NCBI GenBank assembly: GCA_017428245.1
Contig: JAFRRF010000041.1
Location: 1 to 64,000, forward strand
Origin: Bacteroidales bacterium
GTDB taxonomy: Bacteria; Bacteroidota; Bacteroidia; Bacteroidales; UBA932
Direction: 5' to 3'
DNA length: 64,000 nucleotides
In this document: positions 34,601 through 41,593 of the stretch, piece by piece
Position numbering within the stretch: the first letter of the stretch is position 1
Layout of the letters: each line of letters begins with the position of its first letter
The notes under the pieces: model-generated
What the model saw: the letters and a program-made list of their open reading frames with translations, nothing else
Databases searched by the model: none
What the model was told of the DNA's origin: nothing
Made by a program: the position numbers and the translations under genes

Positions 34601-36247
34601 ATTGCGCCCGGGACGACCGTCCGGGCGCAGGGCTTCGACCGGCGTACGGGGAAGAAAGTCGGCCAACCCGTCGAAAAGACCTTCGGCATCGCCGGCCTGC
34701 TGCCGCAGCCGGAGAAAGTCGAGGTCCGCAAGGGAACCTTCCGCCTGCGTCCTTCGACCACCGTGACGGTCGAAGACGGCGACAGCAGCTTTGTGTCGCT
34801 GGTCAACTACCTGACCGGTCGCGTCGACCTGCGCGTGGCGGAGACCGCTCCCGAGAAGAACTATCTGAAGATCCGCAAAGGCCGCAACAACATCCCCCGC
34901 GAAGGCTATGTGATGGAGGTCGCGCCCGAGGGCATCACCATCTGGTGCACCGCCCCCAACGGGGCGTTCTATGCCCTCCAGACGCTGTTCCAGCTGATGC
35001 CCAACGCTGTCTATGCCGGCCGCTTCTCCGGCAAGGCCGACATCCCCTGCTGCCGCATTGAAGATTCGCCCCGCTTCGAATACCGGGGCATGCACCTCGA
35101 CGTCTGCAGCCATTTCTTCGGGGTGGATTTCATCAAGAAATACCTCGATGAACTGGCCATGCACAAATTCAACGTGTTCCACTGGCACCTGACCGAAGAC
35201 CAGGGCTGGCGCATCGAGATCAAAAAATATCCGAAACTGACCGAAAAAGGCTCCGTCCGGCCATATACGGTGGTGGGCGACCTGCATTCCCCGATCAACG
35301 ACGGGACGCCCCACGGCGGCTTCTACACGCAGGAAGAGATCCGCGAAATCGTAAGGTATGCCGCGGATCGGTATATCACCGTGCTGCCCGAAATCGAGAT
35401 GCCGGGCCACGCACGCGCCGCCATCACCTGTTTCCCGGAGTTGAGCTGTTTCCCCGAACAGGAACATTCGCTGGCTACCAAATGGGGCATTTTCCGCGAC
35501 GTGTACTGTCCCCGCGAAGAGACCTTCGCCTTCCTGGAAGACGTGCTTACGGAAGTGATGGAACTCTTCCCTTCGCCGCTGATCCACATCGGCGGCGACG
35601 AGTGTCCGAAATACAATTGGGAGCACAGCGAATTCTGCCAGCAACTGATGCGACGGGAAGGGCTGAAGAACGAGGAGGAACTGCAGAGCTGGTTCATCCG
35701 CCGCATCGAGCGTTTCCTCAACAGTAAGGGCCGCAACATCATCGGCTGGGACGAGATCCTGCAGGGCGGTCTGGCACCGAACGCGGCCGTCATGTCGTGG
35801 CTTGGCGAGCAGGGCGGTATCGCGGCGGCGCGGCAGCACCACAACGTGGTGATGTGTCCGTACCAACGCTATTATCTCGACTATTATCAGGTCGATCCCA
35901 CGGAAGACGCCATCTCGATGGGCCATCTGGTTCCGTTGAAGGTGGTCTACGACTATGAGCCGGTGCCGGCCGTCCTCACGGAAGAGGAGCAGGAATACAT
36001 CATCGGCGTGGAGGGGACGGTCTGGACGGAATACATCAAAAATCCGGCGCGGGCCGAGTACATGGCCTTCCCGCGTGCCCTGGCCATCGCCGAGGCGGGC
36101 TGGACCCGCGGCCACGCGAAGGATTTCGAAGGGTTTACACAGCGGATGGAACGCCATTTCGCGCGCCTGGACGCCGCCGGTGTCAACTATTGCAGGAATT
36201 GGAATGTAACAGCATATCAAGATGAGACTTACGGAACAGCCTTCTAA
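31694..36247 (+). CDS. Multidomain lipoprotein: ceramidase-like domain, GH20, chitobiase C-terminal-like domain, second GH20
   Basis: This 1517-residue protein has a signal ending LLSC. Residues about 25-455 resemble neutral ceramidases: HTHSAP (H115, H117), NYSCHP, GEPFMEY and YTNGQNSYLP offer the zinc ligands, but the nucleophile position reads SGNADP (D252, where a serine is expected). From about 465 comes a complete GH20 hexosaminidase with HWHLTDDQGW and HIGGDE (D736, E737). A chitobiase C-terminal-like segment (IRYTTDGSVPT, about 947) follows. A second complete GH20 starts at about 1000, with HWHLTEDQGW and D1302/E1303. Both GH20 units should release terminal GlcNAc/GalNAc. The 3' end overlaps murQ by 26 bp. 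The continuous frame shows a true fusion. Confidence 0.88.
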   Translation: MGRIGAKFWAACLLLAALLSCTPEGERYLCNYRVAEISTTDSTVLAGFAARNGLSDGVHRDLMSHCLVLQKNGEKICIISNDLMEVGIETADEIRKAISEQSGLPMDHILMHCIHTHSAPRTGGWCAEEGKPNYAYAQKVRRVVVENAVAAITDDAAFRPFEMEYGQGTSDINYNRCDKDGFCNKDAYVLRLVDPKSRKPIVSMVNYSCHPVSLGPGSYKVSTDFPGFSCDSLAKAWGGEVVHFTSASGNADPAYGIKKDVEAAERNGWQLATDLKDISFRKIPFDGSFTLKTSRIDLPYRADTITVDLIRQHVAEVTQWKNTVSASWVDDVNYWAKYTIEDIEAGLVENTLPFYVEAVNLGGVVLFFTQGEPFMEYKVALRERFPDTPLLFIAYTNGQNSYLPSKTAFEDTSGKYDYEVKQMHVYIGAPYPLSERMPDVYLDGITDIVREVLQPEESGLTSSIIPKPLHFEGASGCFSFEKGGAVAVEATDPLFREVADDFAATLRLPVAEAGSVIIRQVDGLATEAYRLTVSPETVIIEASAPNGAFYGTRSLLQLLPPQAMQRGALGCTVPCCRIDDAPAMEYRAIMADVARHFQPKEEIEKVIDILALHKINTFHWHLTDDQGWRIESKKYPLLVKAGPYYTQEDLREVVEYARRRYVTVVPEVELPGHALAALSAYPVFSYHPDSTIAIATDLGIYDEIFCPSDTTYTFFTDIFGELFDIFPSKYYHIGGDECPPDDGSQAAFIVRITEFLQAHGKEVIAWDEVVDRGATPGTIALSYRGHAPGKKALDKGMRTVFTPNRWCYLDYYQEEGDGYPSQPYFLPLSKVYNYYPVSDTVAASVRPRILGVEGCLWTEFVETPEHFEHMLFPRALALAETGWTPKYDRDYADFCRRLVAGLPRLDDAGIHYSRAFENVLFMHDDFEEDRYDNDRLNLRLDYPDAEIRYTTDGSVPTRQSLLYTGPAGRIAPGTTVRAQGFDRRTGKKVGQPVEKTFGIAGLLPQPEKVEVRKGTFRLRPSTTVTVEDGDSSFVSLVNYLTGRVDLRVAETAPEKNYLKIRKGRNNIPREGYVMEVAPEGITIWCTAPNGAFYALQTLFQLMPNAVYAGRFSGKADIPCCRIEDSPRFEYRGMHLDVCSHFFGVDFIKKYLDELAMHKFNVFHWHLTEDQGWRIEIKKYPKLTEKGSVRPYTVVGDLHSPINDGTPHGGFYTQEEIREIVRYAADRYITVLPEIEMPGHARAAITCFPELSCFPEQEHSLATKWGIFRDVYCPREETFAFLEDVLTEVMELFPSPLIHIGGDECPKYNWEHSEFCQQLMRREGLKNEEELQSWFIRRIERFLNSKGRNIIGWDEILQGGLAPNAAVMSWLGEQGGIAAARQHHNVVMCPYQRYYLDYYQVDPTEDAISMGHLVPLKVVYDYEPVPAVLTEEEQEYIIGVEGTVWTEYIKNPARAEYMAFPRALAIAEAGWTRGHAKDFEGFTQRMERHFARLDAAGVNYCRNWNVTAYQDETYGTAF

Positions 36248-37046
36248 GTACGACAACTTGGAAAAGAAATCCGTGATGGAGATCATTACGGACATCAACA
36301 ACGAAGACAAGACGGTGGCCTATGCCATCGAAAAAGTGCTGCCCGACCTGGAGCGGCTCATAACGGCGATTGAAAAGCAACTGAAGGCAGGCGGCCGGAT
36401 GTTTTACGTCGGCTGCGGCACCGGCGGCCGCCTCTCGGTCCTCGACGTCGTGGAACTCCCCAATACCTACGGTATCGATCCGGAAATGATCCAGACGGTC
36501 CTGGCCGGCGGTGTGGAGAACCTGGTCCTGGCCCTGGAAGAGGCCGAGGACGACATCGAGGAAGGCTGGCGCACGCTGGTGGAGAAACACCACGTCACCC
36601 CGAAAGACATCGTGGTCGGCATCTCGGCCAGCGGCACGACGCCCTATGTGCTCCATACCCTGCGGCATTGCCGGGAAAACGGCATCCCGACCGGCAGTTT
36701 CGTCAACAATCCGCAGTCGCCTATTTCGGAATACTCCGACTATCCCGTCGAGGTGATCACGGGCACGGAATACATCACGGGCAGCACCCGGATGAAATGC
36801 GGCACGGCCCAGAAGATGATCTGCGACATGATCAGTTCGACTGTCCTGATCCGGCTGGGCCGGATCGAGGGTAACCGCATGGTCAACGTCCGCCTGATCA
36901 ACGACAAGGTGGTGGACCGTTCCGTGCGGATGTTCATGGAACGCAATCCATCGATTACGGACTACGATTACGTGAAGGAGATCATTGTCAAGACGGGCAC
37001 TGTCAAGAAAGCGGAAGCCTATCTCAAGGAAAAAGGAGAACTATGA
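36222..37046 (+). CDS. murQ: N-acetylmuramic acid 6-phosphate etherase
   Basis: This 274-residue cytoplasmic SIS-domain enzyme cleaves the D-lactyl ether of MurNAc 6-phosphate to give GlcNAc 6-phosphate. Visible marks are the start RLTEQPSKYDNLEKKSV, FYVGCGTGGRLSVLD (sugar-phosphate loop), GISASGTTPYV, and GSTRMKCGTAQKM, equivalent to the GSSRLKAGTAQK signature of E. coli MurQ. Length is slightly below the usual 298. The start overlaps the GH20 fusion gene and the stop overlaps the kinase gene as ATGA, so translation is coupled. It commits the locus to lactyl-ether sugars, which occur in peptidoglycan. Confidence 0.95.
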   Translation: MRLTEQPSKYDNLEKKSVMEIITDINNEDKTVAYAIEKVLPDLERLITAIEKQLKAGGRMFYVGCGTGGRLSVLDVVELPNTYGIDPEMIQTVLAGGVENLVLALEEAEDDIEEGWRTLVEKHHVTPKDIVVGISASGTTPYVLHTLRHCRENGIPTGSFVNNPQSPISEYSDYPVEVITGTEYITGSTRMKCGTAQKMICDMISSTVLIRLGRIEGNRMVNVRLINDKVVDRSVRMFMERNPSITDYDYVKEIIVKTGTVKKAEAYLKEKGEL

Positions 37047-37882
37047 TTCTGATTGCAGACAGCGGCGCCACCACCACCACGTGGTGTGCCCTGGACCGCG
37101 GCGCGGTCGTGACACAGTTTGAGAGCGAAGGATACAATCCCAACTACATCACGCTCGACTATATGGTGGCCGATATCCGCAAGGCCCTTCCGGCGGACTT
37201 CGACCCGCGGACCGTGGATCACGTTTATTTCTACGGTGCGGGCGTGACGGAACTGCAGTACGGCTTCGTCCGCGAGGCGATCGCGCAGGTGATGCCGGAT
37301 GCGGAGATCTTCGTGGCAATGGACCTGCTGGCCTCCGCACGGGCCCTGCTCGGCCGTAAGCCCGGCTTCGCAGCCATCCTGGGCACAGGGACCAACAGTT
37401 GCCTGTACGACGGAGAGCGGATCACGCTCAACATCGATTCACTGGGCTTCATCCTCGGTGACGAGGGAAGCGGTGCCTATATGGGCAAGCGTATGCTCGT
37501 CGATTACGTACGGGGCCGGGTCTCCGACGAGGCGCGCCGTGTGATCGAAGCGTCCGTTCCCTACAACGGCGACGAAATCATCGACATCATCTACACCAAG
37601 CCGTTCCCGAACCGTTTCTGCGGGCAGTACGGCAAACTGATTCACGACAATCTGGCCATTCCGTATTTCCACGACCTGGCCGAAGATTCGTTCTGCCAGC
37701 TGTTCGAGCAGATCATCTCCCTGTACCCGGACTACCGGTCCTACGCGTTCAACTGCGTGGGCTCGGTCGGATGGTATTTCCAGGATGTGCTCCGTCCGGT
37801 CGTCGAACGCTACGGGATGCGCATAGGTAATCTGCTGCGCACTCCGATGGAAGGGCTGATCCGTTATCATCGGGAGGACTAG
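37043..37882 (+). CDS. murK: BadF/BadG-type sugar kinase, probably MurNAc kinase
   Basis: This 279-residue actin-fold (ASKHA) kinase resembles N-acetylglucosamine kinases. Motifs are ADSGATTTTW (phosphate 1), AAILGTGTNSCLYDG (phosphate 2 region), GFILGDEGSGAYMGKR and CVGSVGWYF (adenosine region). Its position between murQ and a sugar transporter matches the murTKQ operon described in Tannerella forsythia, where MurK phosphorylates MurNAc. By that analogy it supplies MurNAc 6-phosphate to MurQ. Activity on GlcNAc is also possible. It overlaps murQ by 4 bp. Confidence 0.85.
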   Translation: MILIADSGATTTTWCALDRGAVVTQFESEGYNPNYITLDYMVADIRKALPADFDPRTVDHVYFYGAGVTELQYGFVREAIAQVMPDAEIFVAMDLLASARALLGRKPGFAAILGTGTNSCLYDGERITLNIDSLGFILGDEGSGAYMGKRMLVDYVRGRVSDEARRVIEASVPYNGDEIIDIIYTKPFPNRFCGQYGKLIHDNLAIPYFHDLAEDSFCQLFEQIISLYPDYRSYAFNCVGSVGWYFQDVLRPVVERYGMRIGNLLRTPMEGLIRYHRED

Positions 37883-37885
37883 GCG

Positions 37886-39079
37886 ATGGCAGGCAGAAAA
37901 TACGTCCTTCCGCTCTGCTTCATCGGCATGATGTTTTTCACGGTCGGGTTCGCGACCGGCATCAACGGCTATTTTGTGCCGTTCCTGGAGAACAATCTTC
38001 ACTTGACTTCTTCGCAGAGCTACCTGGTCATCGCCGCGACGTTCATCGCCTTCCTGGTATTCAGTTTTCCGGCTGCGTCCATCATCGGGAAGATCGGTTA
38101 CAGGAAGACCATGGCGCTGGCCTTTTTCCTTTTCGCCTGCGCGTTCGCCCTGTTCATCCCTGCGGCGCGGCTGGCGAGTTTCGCGCTCTATCTGCTGGCC
38201 TGCTTCCTCAGCGGCGTGGCCAATACCATCCTGCAGGCCGCCATCAATCCGTATGTCACGATCCTGGGCCCGATCGACAGCGCCGCCCGGCGGATCAGCA
38301 TCATGGGCATCTGCAACTCGCTGGCCCTGGGCCTGCCTTCCGTGTTCATCGCCGCGGTGACCCGCAAGAGCATCGACAGTGTCGTGCTGGCCGACCTGGA
38401 CCGGCCGTTCTGCATCATCATTGCCGCCGTCGTGCTGCTGGGCGTGCTGACGCTCTTCGCTCCGCTTGAGGAAATCAAGGCGGAAGGGGAGGAACACGAG
38501 GAGGATTGTCCGTATGCGGCCGGAAAGAAGTCGGTGTGGCAGTTCCCGCATCTGGTGCTGGGCGCACTGGCCCTGTTCGTCTATGTGGGCGTGGAGAACC
38601 TGGCCCTGCTGACCGTTTTGGATTATGCCCAGGACCTGGGCCTCTCCGATCCGGAAAAGTACACCGTTTTTCCGGGTATCGGGATGGCGGTCGGCTATAT
38701 CATCGGCATCATTCTGATACCCAGGTATATCTCGCAGGTGACGGCCCTTCGGGCCTGCACCTGGCTGGCAGTCGTCGACTCACTGGCGATCGTACTTGCA
38801 CCGCCTTCCGTTTCGATCTGGTGCGTGGCTTTCCTGAGCCTGGCCTGTTCGCTGATGTATCCGGCCATCTGGCCCCTTGCCATCACGGAACTCGGCAAGT
38901 TCACCAAGAAGGGCTCTTCCCTGCTGGTGGCCTCCATCGGCGGCGGCGCCCTGATTCCGCTGCTTTTCGGCGCTTTGAAGGATGCCGTCGGCAGCCAGTC
39001 CGCCTACTGGATTTGTCTGCCGTTCTATCTGTTGATTATGTACTATGCCTACCGGGGCTATAAGATCCGCACAAAATGA
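37886..39079 (+). CDS. MFS sugar transporter, FucP/NagP type (probable MurNAc importer)
   Basis: This 397-residue inner-membrane protein has about 12 membrane segments. It has the FucP/NagP style: MMFFTVGFATGINGYFVPFLENNLHLTSSQSY at the start, and GVANTILQAAINPYVTILGP in the middle. Such permeases import fucose, GlcNAc or glucose with protons. Its place after murQ and the MurK-like kinase matches murT of Tannerella forsythia, so MurNAc or its disaccharide is the likely cargo. It begins 3 bp after the kinase stop and overlaps the next gene by 4 bp. Confidence 0.85.
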   Translation: MAGRKYVLPLCFIGMMFFTVGFATGINGYFVPFLENNLHLTSSQSYLVIAATFIAFLVFSFPAASIIGKIGYRKTMALAFFLFACAFALFIPAARLASFALYLLACFLSGVANTILQAAINPYVTILGPIDSAARRISIMGICNSLALGLPSVFIAAVTRKSIDSVVLADLDRPFCIIIAAVVLLGVLTLFAPLEEIKAEGEEHEEDCPYAAGKKSVWQFPHLVLGALALFVYVGVENLALLTVLDYAQDLGLSDPEKYTVFPGIGMAVGYIIGIILIPRYISQVTALRACTWLAVVDSLAIVLAPPSVSIWCVAFLSLACSLMYPAIWPLAITELGKFTKKGSSLLVASIGGGALIPLLFGALKDAVGSQSAYWICLPFYLLIMYYAYRGYKIRTK

Positions 39080-41580
39080 AAAGACTGTTTTACGTTTTCC
39101 TTGTCCTGCTTTTATCGGCGGTTCCCGTCATTGAAACGGAGGCCTGCACGACGGCCATTGTCTCGGCAGGCGCCAGTGCTTCGGGCCGGCCGTTGATCTG
39201 GAAACAGCGTGACACCGACAATCCGCACAATGTCGTGCAGTACGTCACGGGTGGAAAGTACGCCTACACGGCCATATTCAACGCATCCGACAAGAAGCGC
39301 AGGAGCGCCTATGCCGGCGCCAATGATGCGGGCTTCGTCATCATGAACAATCTTTCCTACAACCTGGCCGAAGAAACCTATTCTTCCGTGGTGAACGGGC
39401 GTGTCATCTCCGAAGCGCTCGCCACGTGCAGTACGCTGGAGGAATTTGAACGGATGCTGGAGGAATGGCCGAAGCCCCGCAACATCGAGGCGAATTTCGG
39501 CGTGGCCGATGCTTTCGGCGGCGCCGCCTATTTCGAGGTGGGCGATACGAAGGTGGTCCGTTTCGACGTGGAACCGGGCGGTTGGCTGGTGCGCACCAAC
39601 TTCTCGCTTGCGGGCCGGGACGGGGAGGGCTCCGGCATGGCACGCTATGAAACGGCGGAGTACCTGATGTCGCAGCACACCGGCAAGTTCACCCCGGAAT
39701 TCCTGATCGACGGGCTGGGACGCAGTTTCTATAACGCGGAGCTGGGTGCCGATATGCTGGCGGCGTCGCCGGCCGGCGTGGCGGTGGACCTGGATTTCAT
39801 TCCGCGCTATACGTCGGTGTCGAGTGTCTGCATCGAGGGTGTGGGATCCGGTGACGATCCAGCTTCCGCCGTACTCTGGACAGCTGTCGGTTATACGCCC
39901 TGTTGTTATGCGGTTCCGGTATGGGTGGCGGCCGGCTCAGACATTCCGTCGTTCCTTCTGCCGGAGGAAGGGTCGGAGAAAGGTTATGCCGCCGCCAATG
40001 TGCTCGCCGAAGAGTTGCTGCACTACGTCCATCCGGCCGACCGCGATGCCAAAGAGAAATATATCGATTTCCGCCGTCTGCAGCCCATCCTGCAGACAGT
40101 CCGCAAAGCAGAGGCCGTGGAGATGACGGCGGGCCGTGAACTCGACCGCCGGATGCATCGCACGGGCTTCGATGCCGATGCTGTCAGCCGCTATAACCGG
40201 GAAGCGGAAAGCCGCTTCGCCGCTTTCCGGGCCGCCATGGATCCGAAAGCGCTGGAACAGGCCTTCCAAGGTCCCGTGCGGCACCAGTCTGTGACGCCGG
40301 ATATGCTGGACCGTCTTGCCGCAAAGGCGAAGGACGTCCCGGACCGGGTCGGCGACCGTTTTCTGACGCAGGATCTGTACAAGGCTTCGCTCAAGGAGGC
40401 CGTCGCCGCGGCGATGGATACGACGTGCACGTATTTTGTTCCCTCGCGCGGCATTACCGACCAGGACGAGTCGGGCCGCTGCTGGCTTTTCTCGACGCTC
40501 AACATCCTGCGCGCTGAGATGATCGCCCGCTACGATCTGGGCCCGTTCCAGTTTTCGCAGACCTTCGGCCAGTTCTACGATATCCTGGAGAAGGCCAACC
40601 GTTGCCTGGAAAATGTCATCACCCATCGCAATGAGCCGATGGAAAGCCGCTACAACACCTGGCTCTTCAACAAGCCGATCGGCGACGGCGGCCATTTCGC
40701 CAATGCGGCCCACATCATCGCCAAATACGGCATGGTGCCGCAGGAGGTGATGCCCGAACGTTTCAGCAGCACCGACAATGTGTCGCTGATGAAGACCGTC
40801 ACGCGGCTGCTCCGCCGCTACGGCCTCGAGCTGCGCGATGCTTCTGCCGAAGAGATTCAGACCGTGAAGGAGCAGGCCCTGGCCGACATCTACCGCCTGC
40901 TGGTCGCCACGCTGGGCGAACCGCCGCAGGAATTCGACTATACGCTGCGCGACAAGAACGGCCGCGTGCTCTCGGTGGCGCATTATACGCCGCAGTCGTT
41001 CCGCGATATCTATATTCCGCACGACCTGGAGGCCGACTACGCCATCTTTATGGACGATCCCACGCTGCCGTATTACCGGATGTACGAAGTGGCGGAGAGC
41101 CGCAACTGCTACGAGTTTGCCAACTGGCGCTTCCTGAACGTGCCGATGTCCGACATCCGGAAGATGGGTGTCGCCTCGCTCGCGGGCGGCCGCCGTTTCT
41201 ACATCTCGGCCGATACGATGCACGATTACCTGATGACTGAGGGCATCTATGACACGGAACTCTTCGCGCTGGATTCGCTGCTGGGCATCCGCACCGATAT
41301 GCCGAAGGAAATGCAGGTCCGCAGCGCGGAGACCCGCTCGGTCCACGCCATCGCAGTGGCCGGCGTGAAACTCGACACGGCCGGCGAACCCGTGAAATGG
41401 GTGATCGAGAACAGCTACGGCCTGGTCCGCGGCTGGGGCGGCTACGTGGCCGCCTCCGATCCCTGGCTCCAGAAGTATCTCTACCGTCTGGTCGTGGAGA
41501 AACGCTTCGTGGACGAAGAATTGCTGAAACTCTTTGAAGGGCCGGTCGAAACGCTTCCGGCCTGGTATCCCAATTATTGA
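39076..41580 (+). CDS. Fusion of an Ntn-type acylase (C45/C69-like) and a bleomycin-hydrolase-type cysteine peptidase (C1B)
   Basis: This is an 834-residue exported protein. After the signal peptide, Cys24 starts CTTAIVSAGASASGRPLIW, the N-terminal nucleophile pattern of C45/C69 Ntn-hydrolases, which cleave linear amides after exposure of the cysteine. This domain spans about residues 24-385. Residues about 395-834 are a papain-fold bleomycin hydrolase/PepC: Q463 and C469 (DQDESGRCWLF), H757 (SVHAIAVAG) and N779 (VIENSYG) form a full active site. PepC homologues are usually cytoplasmic aminopeptidases, so an exported, fused form is unusual. The gene overlaps the transporter gene by 4 bp and probably processes peptide or acyl parts of the substrate. 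Confidence 0.85.
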   Translation: MKRLFYVFLVLLLSAVPVIETEACTTAIVSAGASASGRPLIWKQRDTDNPHNVVQYVTGGKYAYTAIFNASDKKRRSAYAGANDAGFVIMNNLSYNLAEETYSSVVNGRVISEALATCSTLEEFERMLEEWPKPRNIEANFGVADAFGGAAYFEVGDTKVVRFDVEPGGWLVRTNFSLAGRDGEGSGMARYETAEYLMSQHTGKFTPEFLIDGLGRSFYNAELGADMLAASPAGVAVDLDFIPRYTSVSSVCIEGVGSGDDPASAVLWTAVGYTPCCYAVPVWVAAGSDIPSFLLPEEGSEKGYAAANVLAEELLHYVHPADRDAKEKYIDFRRLQPILQTVRKAEAVEMTAGRELDRRMHRTGFDADAVSRYNREAESRFAAFRAAMDPKALEQAFQGPVRHQSVTPDMLDRLAAKAKDVPDRVGDRFLTQDLYKASLKEAVAAAMDTTCTYFVPSRGITDQDESGRCWLFSTLNILRAEMIARYDLGPFQFSQTFGQFYDILEKANRCLENVITHRNEPMESRYNTWLFNKPIGDGGHFANAAHIIAKYGMVPQEVMPERFSSTDNVSLMKTVTRLLRRYGLELRDASAEEIQTVKEQALADIYRLLVATLGEPPQEFDYTLRDKNGRVLSVAHYTPQSFRDIYIPHDLEADYAIFMDDPTLPYYRMYEVAESRNCYEFANWRFLNVPMSDIRKMGVASLAGGRRFYISADTMHDYLMTEGIYDTELFALDSLLGIRTDMPKEMQVRSAETRSVHAIAVAGVKLDTAGEPVKWVIENSYGLVRGWGGYVAASDPWLQKYLYRLVVEKRFVDEELLKLFEGPVETLPAWYPNY

Positions 41581-41593
41581 TCCTTTCCGCCCT

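Noticed and set aside
33060-36247. The two GH20 domains as separate genes joined by a sequencing error
   Set aside because: The frame is continuous through the linker, there is no start context between them, and a chitobiase C-terminal-like domain naturally bridges the two.
31688-36310. A 1540-codon open frame antisense to the ceramidase-GH20 fusion
   Set aside because: It mirrors the GC-rich codon pattern of the real gene, has no signal or domain, and would fully overlap a gene with two intact active sites.
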